Positions 12,996-23,350 are shown, counted from the first letter of the stretch. The stretch is DNA of 64,000 nucleotides from Lutjanus erythropterus (GCA_020091685.1 CM034603.1:32907696-32971695), one strand, 5' to 3'. The notes: a model not told the origin generated them from the letters alone. Made by a program: numbers and translations.

Positions 12996-13047
12996 TTCTT
13001 TTAAAATCCTTCACTGCACACAATACAGTGAAGGAAATTTTAAAAGA
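12996..13047. repeat. near-perfect hairpin in the presumed lingo3 3' flank
   Basis: TTCTTTTAAAAT plus CCTTCACTG is mirrored by CAGTGAAGG plus AAATTTTAAAAGAA, around a short loop (CACACAATA), with one or two extra A residues in the right arm. It lies about 450-500 nt past the stop, so it could be in the mRNA. Confidence 0.8.
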
Positions 13048-13492
13048 AAAAAGACATTTGTTTTACTTTCTCATTAATGTAACCGAAAAACAGGACTAGT
13101 ATTCGACAGCTCAATAATCATGCCAATTTTCAAAACTTATCCCCTATAAATTTGTAATATTCTCATCAATCATGGATGACCAGTAGCTCATTTAAATCTA
13201 TCCATTATCCTTACAGGATCTTTCAAGCATGCTTTTCACCACAAGCTGAATCAAACCAATGAGCGACAGAGAGATCAGGGTCATTTTGTTTTCATTCACA
13301 AATCAAACCAAATTGAGACATGGCTCCAGTTTGGATGCGTGGGCGCTCAATTTTTGAATAGAGCCATAGACAGGAACTGATATTGTGCTTTCACACTTCT
13401 TTGCGAGTCAGTGGCTGTGTGCGTTTGCGTGTGTCAAACACGTTTTTGGGACGTGCTCATGCCTCCCCCGAGGGACCCCTGGCTGCGTTGTT

Positions 13493-14062
13493 TCATATCA
13501 TCTTCATGTTGAACTTCCTGGTCCCTCCCGAGGAACCTCCAGTGGCGGGTTCAGATTTCCGGAAAGAGTACTCCACTGTGAAGTTGTTCTTGCGTTGGCC
13601 GCGTCCCCGGCTCCACACGAACAACAGCAGGAAACAGAAGAGGACCACCCCCAGGAAGGTGATGCAACCCATTGCCGTGGAGACCAAGATGGTGGTCAGG
13701 TCCAAGGTGAACTTGAGGAAAACACGCGTGCTGTTCAGATTTGTGTCGTTGAAGAACTCGCCGCTGTACAGCGAGCGGTTGAGAAAGAAGGCTGAGGCGG
13801 CGTCTAGCGGCTGGCCACGCACCGTGAGCGTGGCGAAGTAGGTGTCATTTCCTCCGGCGTTACTGGCGATGCAGATGTATGTTCCGCTGTCAGTAAGTTG
13901 GGCGTAGCGGATCTCCAGGGTGCCACTGGGGAGGACAGTGATGCGCCCTGAGCTTTTAGCTGTGATTCGCCTGCGCTGTGGGGAAATCCAGACTATTGCA
14001 GGGACAGGTTCTCCTTCAGCTCGACACAGAAAACTCACAGGCTGGCCCTCACGAGCAATGAC
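13493..14062 (-). CDS. lingo3: lingo3 coding exon C: Ig domain, membrane segment, cytoplasmic tail
   Basis: This exon encodes residues 434-622 and the stop TGA (13493-13495). It starts VIAREGQPVSFLC after a clear acceptor (CCGCCTCCTGCAG, with a pyrimidine-rich stretch before it). It carries the whole Ig domain (FLCRAEGEP to DSGTYICIASNAGGNDTYF), a stalk with three N-glycosylation sequons, the hydrophobic span LTTILVSTAMGCITFLGVV and the following LFCFLLLFVW, and the basic stop-transfer SRGRGQRK. Exon C therefore holds everything needed for membrane anchoring. Confidence 0.93.
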   Translation of the reverse strand, partial: VIAREGQPVSFLCRAEGEPVPAIVWISPQRRRITAKSSGRITVLPSGTLEIRYAQLTDSGTYICIASNAGGNDTYFATLTVRGQPLDAASAFFLNRSLYSGEFFNDTNLNSTRVFLKFTLDLTTILVSTAMGCITFLGVVLFCFLLLFVWSRGRGQRKNNFTVEYSFRKSEPATGGSSGGTRKFNMKMI

Positions 14063-17000
14063 CTGCAGGAGGCGGAGGAAAGGAGTGCACGGACTAATAA
14101 TTGGAGGAGAGTCAGAAGAACACAGCAGAATATATGCACAACAAAAACTGACATTATTAAAGAATAATTGTTTTGCTTGTAGAAGCAATTATTATCATGA
14201 ACTAGGGATGCCCGATCAAATTTCTTTGCTGTTGATCCTGATAGCTGATCGCCTATAAGAGTGATTCTCAACTGCCCAGTCGCAATTGCCCAGAATAATC
14301 AGGTTGGTGGTCACGACCCCTCACTCCCAACCTCTGTGAAAAGCTTTTAATTTGAAGCTGAAAACAGGAAGTGTTTGTATTAACAGTAACTTTGACACGA
14401 CACAAACTAGCTAGCAGCTTACCGTGAAGATGCCAGTTGACGCCCTCACCTCAAAGATGTTGCTCTCGGATGCATGCATGTACAAATCATGTTAGGGGCA
14501 TATTGTGCTATTTAGTTAATTAGTTAGCATGAGATAATGATCAACTTAACTGACGATTGGCTCAGGTTTTTGGCATCATCATTGGTCTTCATGACCAGCG
14601 ATTCATTAACCCCTGTCTCCCAATCGCATTTTTTATGAATATCAGCTGATAACAACTGACGTCCAATTGATCTGGGCATCCCTACCATGAGCATTTATTA
14701 ATTTTCTGTATTCAGTATTAAACTTAAATGTAATCATCTTCATTACCTGCTGCAGCTTACGGTTGCGAATCTTAGGTTTCTGGCATGTAAAGTGATCAAA
14801 GAGTGCAGAATCGGTGAAGGCGCTGAGGCTGACCCCTTGCACCTCCACCGGCCCGGCACACACCGGCACTCTGCCGTCAAAGTTGAGGGTCTTGCGTCTT
14901 TGCAGGATCCACAACAGACGGCAGTCACACATCAGGGGGTTCCCATCCACTCTGAGGGTCTCCAGACTGTTGACAGAGTGGAAGGAGCCCTCCTCCAGAG
15001 TCTGCAGGTCGTTGGAGGAGAAGTTGAGGACGCGGATCTGTCGGAGGCCTCCAAGGGCATGGGGCTCCACTGTCACCAACCCTGTGCTTACCATGATGAG
15101 CTCCTTCAGCCTCAGCAGGTCCTTGAAGGCCCAGGGCTCTAGTGTGGTGATGGGGTTGTAGGACAGGTTGAGGTGGGTGAGGTGTACCAGGTTCTTGAAG
15201 GAAGCGGAGGGGACAGAGGTGATGTTGGTGTTGGTGATGGAGAGCCAGTGGAGGTCCAGGCCCTGGAAACTGAGAGGGGAGATGTACTCCAGGTACGGCC
15301 AGTGATCGATGTCCAGACCCCGCAGGTTTGAGAGCTTGCGGAAGTTCTGGTCCTCCAGGGCGATGATGCTGAGGTGACGCAGACGAAGGGTTACCAGGCT
15401 GCGGAGGTAAGACAGCGTCTGGCCAGAGATGGATGTCAGGTTGCATCGCTCTATTGTGAGATCTTCCAGCCCCAGCAGCCCTGAGAATGCCTGGGATTCA
15501 GGAAGATAAAGGGTTTTAAAAGCTAAAATACGATCAAATGTATTTATTTTACATATATGCATGATGGCAAACAGTTAATGTTTTGTCTTAATGTCTTTTT
15601 AATGTATTTTGTTCATGTAAAAAAAAAAAATTCTAGGAGTTTATGCAGCTGTGGGTACTGTGAAAAACAGAGGGGAGACTTACCATTCAGCAAAGGTTGG
15701 CAATTGCCTTAGGCACTAACCTTCCAAGAGCACAATAAAACACCTCATAAACTTATGGTGAATAAAGTTGTTTTTTAACTTTTTACTTATGTCTTTCTAG
15801 AAATCTATATGCTAAAATGGCATCAGAATGCTTAATTCATGAGAGTCTCAGGGTCTCCCCACTAACTTGGACTATTCCATGATTTTAATGCACATCTTTA
15901 GAAATCACTCAGGAAGACACTGGCCAACTTGTGTAAACAAATGGCTCGGTGTGGTGTACATACAGTTGAAAAATTAAGCAAAGCTACTCAAGCAGTGCTA
16001 AAATAGGAGGATGTGGGAGTATACTAATAGATAATACCCACCCTAGTCACAGCCTGATCACCCTGGTGTCGTCTGGCAAGAGATACATCATTATCTACTT
16101 CCCAAACAGCAAACTACAGAGTATTTATTTTTAGACTTAATTATTATTTTTAGTTCTCAGCTGCAGTTTGGTTAGGTTTAAGCACCAAAACCACTTGGTA
16201 AGGTTTAGAAAAAGATCATGATTTGTTTTAAAATGGACCCTTTCACAATGTCAACCACCTGTTAGAAAACCTTTCTGGCAGAAAGCCCTCCCACATGTAG
16301 TCTTCCAGATTTACTCTTCAATTTTTGTATGTATTAAACAAATGCGCTATAACATTTTAATTAGTTACCTTTACAGGTGCTGGTAGGTAGATTTTGTTAC
16401 CTTGGGAAAGAGGCAGGTTTGCTGTTTCCCCCTGTTTTCAGTCTTTGTGCTAAGCTAAGCTATGCTAGCTGGCTGCTGGTTGTAACTTAATATTGACACA
16501 TACAGACTTGAGAGTGAATTCTCTCATCTAACTCTTGGCAAGAAAGTGAAGAAGTGTGTTTCCCAAAGCATTGAACTACATATTTCTGAGCCAAACCAGG
16601 CATTGCTACAGGCACTATGGCTGGCAAATAGCTGCTTGGCACTGCTGTCTATTTAAAACCACAGAATATCTTCCAGTACTATCAGTATGAAAGCATGATC
16701 CTCTGGGATCTCATTTCCAAGGAGGATTTTTAAAAATAAAGTAAATGTTCTTCCTTCCAGTCACGATACAGACAAAATGCTAGAGAGCTTACCTTGTGGG
16801 ATATATAAACCAGGTCGTTGTCTCCCACCTCCAAATGTTTCAGACTCCTCAGGTCCTGAAAGGTGTAGTCCAATAAAATCACCATCTTGTTCTCACTCAG
16901 GTCCAGGCTGGTCAGATTACCCAGCTTGGCGAAGGCCCCCATGGGCACTAGCTTCAGCTGGTTCCCCCTTAACTTCAGCACTTTGAGATTCTGCAGGGTA

Positions 17001-17347
17001 GCAAAGGCATTGGGCTCTAATGTGGCAATGAGGTTCTCGCTGAGGTCCACTTCCTCAAGCCGTGGGTACGGCGCCAGGTCGCCCGCTTGCACCCAGCGGA
17101 GCCGGTTCTTGCTGAGGTCCAGGAGACGCGTCTCCGTGGGGATGCCCTCTGGGATGTTAGTGAGCCGCCGCCGCTGGCACGACACCGACCTCAGCTGAGC
17201 TGAGCACTCGCACCGCGGCGGACAGGCCTGGCTACTTCCTGGTAGCGTCAGGGCTATCATGGCGACCAGAGAGGCACTCAGGACCCATCGCCACACCCTC
17301 GGCCATGGCACTAAGGCACGCCCACCAGGGCCAGGAGAGCCAATCAT
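13493..17347 (-). CDS. lingo3: LINGO-family LRR/Ig membrane protein, best fit lingo3 (three coding exons)
   Basis: LINGO proteins are single-pass neuronal membrane proteins; LINGO1 is a co-receptor limiting axon growth and myelination, while LINGO3 is less studied. Joining 17347-16793, 15490-14747 and 14062-13493 gives 622 residues, close to the family norm of about 600. Order: long basic N-region plus hydrophobic signal peptide (about 15-41); LRRNT cysteines 42, 46, 48 and 57; LRRs to about 365; LRRCT cysteines 373, 375, 396 and 421; a C2-type Ig domain with C446, W458 and C497; glycosylation sequons in the stalk (N528, N538, N543); a membrane segment at about 555-583; and a short tail ending RKFNMKMI. 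Lingo3 is preferred over lingo1 because of STAMGCITFLGVV in the membrane segment and VEYSFRK in the tail. An in-frame stop lies 39 nt upstream of the chosen ATG (17345-17347), which has G at -3. I cannot tell teleost copy 3a from 3b. Confidence 0.93.
14063..14746 (-). other. lingo3 intron between coding exons B and C
   Basis: This is a 684-nt GT-AG intron (GTAATG donor, CTGCAG acceptor), phase 0. It falls exactly between LRRCT and the Ig domain. About 70% of it is one hAT-like MITE (14203-14684). Confidence 0.85.
14203..14684. mobile_element. hAT-type MITE inside the lingo3 intron
   Basis: The left end reads TAGGGATGCCCGATCAA, and the right end reads TTGATCTGGGCATCCCTA, its inverted copy with one extra base. 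The flanking 8-bp sequences TCATGAAC (14195-14202) and CCATGAGC (14685-14692) agree at 6 of 8 positions, as expected for an aged hAT target duplication. The body of about 480 bp has no transposase reading frame, so it is non-autonomous. The strand is unknown. Confidence 0.75.
14747..15490 (-). CDS. lingo3: lingo3 coding exon B: remaining LRRs and LRRCT
   Basis: This exon encodes residues 186-433, exactly 248 codons. The acceptor CTGAATCCCAG lies directly before GCATTCTCAG (A-F-S), and the donor is CAGCAG|GTAATG (14741-14746). It has about seven LRRs with regular L-x-x-L-x-L spacing, then the LRRCT motif NPLMCDCRLLW and FTCQKPKIRNRKLQQ. Both boundaries are phase 0. The upstream open frame (to 15562) is intronic. 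Confidence 0.92.
16030..16130. repeat. decayed LINE-like fragment in the lingo3 intron
   Basis: Shares GTCTGGCAAGAGATACA and CAAACTACAGAG with the LINE tail at 3.7 kb. Too short and diverged to classify further. Confidence 0.4.
16160..16235. repeat. short interspersed repeat, also present at about 40.9 kb
   Basis: TTTGGTTAGGTTTAAGCACC ... AAAGATCATGATTTG matches 40909-40970 (TTTGGTTAAGTTTAGACAAC ... AGATCATAATTTG) in the same orientation. Confidence 0.6.
16793..17347 (-). CDS. lingo3: lingo3 coding exon A: signal peptide, LRRNT and first LRRs
   Basis: This exon encodes residues 1-185, exactly 185 codons. It ends CACAAG and is followed by a strong donor GTAAGC (16787-16792). It carries the signal peptide, the cysteine-rich LRRNT cap (CPPRCECS) and about the first five leucine-rich repeats, ending DNDLVYISHK. 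The open frame runs 20 codons into the intron before a stop at 16730, so the ORF end is not the protein end. The family sequence continues with AFSGL, which is what the next exon supplies. Confidence 0.92.
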
Positions 17348-17402
17348 GGCCCTGGTCCTCTGACTCCTCGCCTGTCGCAGGCAGGGTCAGTGCACCATAC
17401 AC
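17348..17402 (-). other. lingo3: lingo3 5' UTR part of the first coding exon, with splice acceptor and minimal uORF
   Basis: On the minus strand a long pyrimidine tract ends in CGTCTTGCAG at 17403, so the exon starts at 17402 and 55 nt of 5' UTR precede the ATG. This shows at least one noncoding exon farther upstream, at a higher coordinate. The 55 nt contain ATG GTG CAC TGA (17398-17387), a three-codon upstream ORF in the same frame as lingo3. The acceptor is inferred from its pattern; no transcript data were available. Confidence 0.7.
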
Positions 17403-20400
17403 CTGCAAGACGACACAGAGGGAAGACAGGAGCAGAGCGAGGGGGGAGAGAAACAGAGATAATATGAGAAGAACGAATGAAGACATGATATGAGAGATTC
17501 TACCATCTATCATCTCCAGAGCTCATAAAAATTACATCCGCACGGCTTTAAATTATCTATGCTTCCTGCAGTTTAAGTAATATTGGACGGAAAACTGAGA
17601 CATATCATGACATTGCATTAAAATACAGAGATGAGACCCCATTACAGGAACATGGATCCATGTAAGATATTTAGGATAATTTGTCTTTTCACTAATTCAT
17701 CTACGTCTTCAGTTGGGGAACTGGGACAGTGGCAGCTTCTCGCTTCAGCTGAGTTCATGCATGTTGCATCTCCTCAGCTCTCCTCACAGCACCGAGACCG
17801 TCTGCTCCATTTTGACAAACACAATGAATTTATTATCACCACCACGCATTAAACCCAGACTGAGCTCCTCCTCAACAATCACGCCATGATGCCTGGAAGC
17901 CACGCACACATGCCGCGCCTATGAGATGTGAGTCGTTTGAATCACTCTGCTGCTCGAGTCACATTGTGTGTTTGATCAGGTATGTGCTGATGCATGTATG
18001 CGTAGGACGTGGCATTTTGCTGGGTATGAATTAAAAATCGTTTTGGTGCTCCTTTTCACGAAGATGAGATGAATCACTCGTGCTTTAACATTCCTTCAGG
18101 CGAACTGTCATCTCTCCCACACACTGTTTTCAACTCGGAGACAGTCAAAGAGCACCTGGCATTCGATCTGGAACACAACTCAGAGTCCATCTAGTTAACA
18201 GGAAGTGGGATGAGCACTTTTATACCAGTTTGACAGCAAATTTTGACTTATTTTTAGTCATAACCATTTAATCATATTTTAATCATATGAATTGTTTAAT
18301 TTTAGTCTAGTTTTAGTCTACTAAATGTACAGCAGATTTAGTCGACCAAAATCTAACCCATTTAGTTAAAATCTAATGTTATTCAAATGTTTCTCTATTC
18401 TCTCTGTTTCTCTCATTTCCAGTCTCATTATACTGTATACTCCTGAGGGAAACATCCATTAACCTGTTATTAACATGAAGTATCTTACATTTCTGCTCCT
18501 TTCTAATATTAAGTAGGCTATACACAGTGTTGGACAAATTACAAATAATGAATTACAAAAAACTTACTTACAGCTGTGAACTTACAGCTCTAAAAAGTAT
18601 ATTGGCCCAATCTCAATGGCCCCCCTGAGCCTTAATCCTGAAAGACTTTAGCCTTGGTAGCACTTTATCAAAGGTTCACAGACACATTATGGAGAACATA
18701 AACTGAAAATATTACAAAACAATTACATACAAAGAGGGGTACACACATAAACAAACAAATATATTCAGTCAGAGGTAAACAAGTGGTTTAAGTAAAGAAT
18801 TCGGTTGAAGGAGAAAATTTAAGATCTGGGAATAAAAAACTTTGCATAAAGAATAATGCAATTTTTCAGATATTCAAGAGTGCTGTCATCTACAGATAGT
18901 TTTTAAACACTTCTGGAGTTCCCCTGGTGACCCTGTGTTTGTTGTCTACTGGTGGCAAAAGTACACGATGAGCTCAGAAAGTCCACAAGAGAGCCCTTGT
19001 GGACTTGACAATTTGACAGTTGGACAGCCTTAAACTCCTGCAGACTTACCTGGGACGCGCATCAAGGTCTGTCAGTTGCTGAGGGGTGATATTGTGTCTG
19101 AGTAAGTGAATCACTTTACCAATCACTGCATATAAAAGTAATTGCTTACTAAGGAAAGTAACTTTTGCATTACTTTTAGATTCCCCCTTTAAGTCCTTTA
19201 TTAAAGCACACACAGCTGTAAACTTTTTAGTGACAACTGTAGTTTTTTTTTTAATCATTGCACCCATTATCACTGATAGGAGTCATAATACTCCCAACCA
19301 ACAGAGGGCAGCAATGACTACTGTTACTACATGTAAGCTACACTTTAATCACCTATGGCTCAGACAGTAGGATTTGGTAGAAGACACAGATGAGCTGAAT
19401 TTACACGCTAATAAAGTGTTGCTACAGTAGTTAATAAATAATTAAATGATGAACAGTTTATATTGTTATATGAAGAAAAGCACCACAGCTGTGTCCATCA
19501 AACCCCCCTACTGTACCACACAAAGAGTTCAATCTTTCCCCGACTTGTCCCTTCCTAACATTTTTGTCTTGTTTTTATTTTGGCCCATATTTAGTTTTGC
19601 TGACGAAATTGGACATTTTGTCATAGTTTTTGTGATCATCTTGTTTCCATCAGCACAAACATGTTGTTGACAGGAACTATAACGAAAATTATTACTCAAC
19701 AAAAGTAACAGTTTTATTTAAGGAAAATGCTGATAAACTCAAGAGTGTAAAATGTTTTTTTGCTCTCATGCTGGAAAAGCTGACCAGAAACCTCCAGATA
19801 TTAACTGTTGACTATTTGCCTGGTAGTTTGTTTTTTTTAGATGGAGTGGAAATGAGAGAGAATAAATCATCATCAGCAGGGAGCGTTACGTTAAGACGTA
19901 CTGTGACGCCGGCAGTGGAGGGAGGCAAAACATATTAATAATATATGTGCTGGTTTGTGTTTAATGGGCAGTGTTCAGAGGGCGACTCACACAGTTAAAA
20001 GAGCCAAAACTCGTCAGTTTCCCTTTCTGCTGTGGGCTTCGCCTCAAGTGTCTTTCTAGCAAGTTGGATTGAGAAAACAGCCTCTTGAATGCTTAATCAT
20101 ATCTGACTGTTTCAATGCGTCTGCATCAATGGGATCAACCAGGATGAAATGGGATTTAAGCTAAATTTAAATGATGGCAGACATGAATTCTTTGCGCACA
20201 TGCATAACACTCACATATTTTCCACACATGATCACACACGCACACAAACTGCAGTAAAACCCCCAGAGATTGTGTCTCATCTACTAAGCCTCAGGGTGGA
20301 TAAGTCCCACAATTTTTTGACAGGCCTGGAAAACACTCTGTTTACGGATCCCGTATCTGAAGGATCTGGTTGAAATCTGGCACAATTTTCCCTTTCGCTG

Positions 20401-20874
20401 CGAGACAAAACGCAGGCAGAGAGAGGCTGCTGTGCAGACTGCTGCACAAACTGACCCAGTTCTCAGCAGCAACTCAGCCTCGCACTGTCAACCAGCAACA
20501 GCTCACCATGACCACAACAACAGAGCAGCAAACCTTAGCGTCTCTGTGGAATAGAGCCCAGGAGAGTAACAGCGAGGTCTGGAAAACAAACATCAGTATA
20601 CAGATGTTCTCAAATAATGAGCTATTTATAAGACAAAATCAAACAAAATTAGCAGCTGCGTCCCTGCACCAGGGAGATAATCTTCGTGGCACTGGCATGA
20701 TGGTATTTACTCCTCTTGCACCTTTTTCTCAACTAAATATTTACAATTTTTAGCAATGCTAGCAGAGTGGCTCTATTGATGGCAGTGCTGGTGAATCCAT
20801 CATTTTTATTCACACTGGAAAAACTTGACAACTACCAAATGGATTGCTGTTAGATACTGGATGATATTGAACTT
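17403..20874. other. noncoding; probable lingo3 5' intron
   Basis: The acceptor at 17403 means this begins an intron on the minus strand. No upstream exon could be recognised. Around 18530-19260 are phrases such as CAGTGTTGGACAA that recall hAT-type ends, but no matching pair was found. Confidence 0.45.
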
Positions 20875-21380
20875 TTGCTGATGATATGCCAATATTTTCC
20901 AACTTATTTGGTTGATTATTAATACCAATATATGCACATATTTTTTTTCCGGCATATTGCAGGAAACATCCAGCCACTAATTAAAATGTTATTGTGGCCA
21001 GTCTTACCCTGATGGCCAACGCACAGATGCAGACATAAAGACAATGCTGTTGAAAATGTGCGCATTCACTGAGCAACATGAGAAAAATGCTGCTGACAGG
21101 TTCCTCACGCTGGTTGCCCTTTCTCTTTGTTCTTCAGAAATCTGTCGTAATGATCTGTATGACAGATCTTAAGATGGGTAATTAAATTTGCGGTCTTGAG
21201 GAGATGTGCTTTGGCTCCTCCTTGCATCACAGACACTGAGAAATCATTGCAAATAGCAACTTTTTCTCACAGCAGACATCACATGCGCATAATCAAAGCT
21301 TCATCTCATCTGCCTGTCACATCGGCAAAAATGTTCATTTTGGGCAAATACGATATTTAATATTAAAATTTTTGTCAGTT
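20875..21380. mobile_element. possible hAT-like DNA-transposon relic
   Basis: The A+T-rich ends contain scattered GATATT and AATACCAAT phrases, and the middle part is less A+T-rich, like decayed fish hAT copies. No clear TIR pair or frame, so this is weak. Confidence 0.25.
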
Positions 21381-21414
21381 GATACCAATGGTATGCTGAA
21401 AAGATCTCAACATC

Positions 21415-21660
21415 TGCTGGATGGATTGGCACACATTGTCGTACAGACATTCACAGTGATCAGATGATGATTCCTACTGACTTTGGAGATAACCTGACTT
21501 TTCCTCAAGCGCCAACATGAAGATGATTTTTTTTTGTTTTTTATCCAGATATTGAGTGAAATATCTTAGCAACTATTAGACAGATAACAATGAAATGTGG
21601 CACATACATTAATGCCCCCCTGAGGAATCTTTGGTAAAAGCTTTTATCCCCTTATCTTCT
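21415..21660. repeat. common fish interspersed repeat relic (part 1)
   Basis: The stretch with CTGGATGGATTGGCAC, GTACAGACATTCACAG, CAAGCGCCAACATGA and ACAATGAAATGTGG has the wording of a widespread teleost repeat. I cannot name it. Confidence 0.4.
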
Positions 21661-22270
21661 CAATGATTTTTTTTTTATTTTATTTTGTTAATTTACTGAT
21701 CTGCAGTGTGACAGGGTTACCAGGTTTAATCATTGGTAACTTTGGGGGGGGGGTTGACTGGTAGTGGCAGCTGTTGATGAAACCAACAACACAGACAGAT
21801 GATTTTTTTTTAAGTTTGATTATGTGGCCTACCATTCTGTGTTTGGCTCCAGCAGTGTGTCCTTTGTTTTGCCTCCAGCTAACACTGATGTAATTATGAC
21901 GTTGGCCCAAAAAGGGTCTATATCATCCCCTATATGTTTTTGTGCCTTACTTTGTCATCTGTCATGTGAAATCATAGAATTTCCAAACAGTCAGAGAAAG
22001 TGAAAGTCTGCATCCTGCGCATACCTCAGTTATAAAATCCCAGCACGCCATGAAGCTTCTATCCTGCCGGGCTGCTGCAGCGCTGTCAGGTGAAGAGTCA
22101 ATCACAGTGGACAGGAGTTATAGAGGAGGTCATACCACCATCTGGTTCAAAAGTGGTTTAGCTGACTTCAACTGACAGTCATCACTGGAGCAGAGAGCGT
22201 CAGAGCAGCCTCTGTGCGGCGTCATGCTGCCCTCCGTTTCTATCATGCTTCCAACACAGGCTCTCATCAT
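21661..22270. other. noncoding
   Basis: Nothing recognised apart from short homopolymers. Confidence 0.5.
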
Positions 22271-22329
22271 CCAAGTCTCAAATGATCACAAATGACAAAA
22301 CTTGTCATTTGTGATCATTTGAGACTTGG
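22271..22329. repeat. perfect palindrome, 28-bp arms with 3-nt loop
   Basis: The left arm 22271-22298 begins CCAAGTCTCAAATGATCAC; the right arm 22302-22329 is its exact reverse complement, ending GTGATCATTTGAGACTTGG. The loop is AAC. No flanking transposon signature. Confidence 0.97.
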
Positions 22330-22494
22330 TTTGTGAAGTTTACAGTGTGCCACGTTGTTGATCCTGCATTGCTCTTTTTAGGCAACAATGATGGAGGAAA
22401 AAACTAAGTTCTGAGATCCAACAGACAAAATGTGAGTCAGTGTCTTCTCGTTGACGCCACAAATCATCAAGTTTTCGGGGGCAGCCAATCAGTA

Positions 22495-22625
22495 CTCTAG
22501 TTAGTAACTTTGATTAATTCCTAACAGCCTCAGTGATAATTTGTGTTCATGCTAGCATTATCATTGTGAGCATGTTAGCATGTTGACTTTAGCACTTAGC
22601 TCAAAGCTCTGCTGCACAAGCTGCT
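22495..22625. repeat. common fish interspersed repeat relic (part 2)
   Basis: CATGCTAGCATTATCATTG, GAGCATGTTAGCATG and TTTAGCACTTAGCTCAAAG are phrases typical of the same teleost repeat type as at 21415-21660. Confidence 0.4.
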
Positions 22626-23056
22626 AGTATAGACTTGTTATATTGTGAGTGTATGTAGTGTCTGTGTGTGTGTCGGTGCACATCTGCCTGGCTCTTAGGC
22701 CATCTGATGGATGTAACCTGTCTGCACACCTCCCCCTGAGAGTCATCCTACGGGTCAGTGGCAGAGCCGCAGCATGAATCAATGAGCTGACATCGTGGAG
22801 GCAGACAGGGTCCTCACTGCTGGACTCAAGGACAGGCTGGGATCCTTAAAACACACACACACACACACTTCATCAAACACACAGACCCGCAGGAGTCTGC
22901 AGTGCATCATCCAGTGAGCTGGCGAATAAATACACACCTTTACTCTCGCTCTCACTGCAAATACTGAGGATTGTTTTTCTAGTGTTGTTGCAGCAGGTGG
23001 TTTTAGCAGCAGCCTGTGTCCTGTGGATGTGACTACGTCCACATTCTGCTTCAACA

Positions 23057-23350
23057 TTAAAGGGTTAGTTTGGATTATTCGAAGTGGGAATGTATGAGAT
23101 CCTTACTGATAATTAGTGTATTACCTACAGTCGATGGTGGTTTGGCACGCCACCAGAGGGGAAGCAGACATGCACACTTAAAGTGATATTGATTGTTTCA
23201 GGTGGACCTTTTTAAGTGGCTAAAATACATTTTGCTGCTGACCCCGTCCACAGCAGTTCATTACATGGACTGGCATCTAGTGTAGATAATCCACTGGCTA
23301 TGATTAAGTGCCTCATAACCCATTTCAAATAATCTGAACTATCCCTTTAA
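23057..23350. mobile_element. MITE, short copy of the TTAAAGGG family
   Basis: Begins TTAAAGGGTTAGTTTGGATT and ends inverted AATCTGAACTATCCCTTTAA. It is 294 bp, non-coding, and belongs to the same family as 24434-25226 (shared ends and an inner GTGGACCTTTTTAAGTGGC phrase). Confidence 0.8.

Larger units (their letters stand above)
15491..16792 (-). other. lingo3 intron between coding exons A and B
   Basis: This is a 1302-nt GT-AG intron (GTAAGC donor, CCCAG acceptor), phase 0. It holds two repeat relics: a LINE-like fragment near 16030-16130 and a short repeat at 16160-16235 that also occurs near 40.9 kb. The rest is A+T-rich with nothing recognised. Confidence 0.85.

Noticed and set aside
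14792-15446. Long frames of 115-173 codons overlapping lingo3 exon B on both strands
   Set aside because: They are shadows of the real lingo3 coding exon, which has the LRR pattern, splice sites and homology in another frame.
17232-17513. 93-codon minus-strand frame across the lingo3 start
   Set aside because: It is in a different frame from lingo3, crosses the inferred splice acceptor, and shows no family features; its hydrophobic start comes from the pyrimidine tract.
18530-19260. Possible hAT element with CAGTGTTGG-like start
   Set aside because: A start-like phrase and some AAAGTAAC words occur, but no inverted partner end or target duplication was found.
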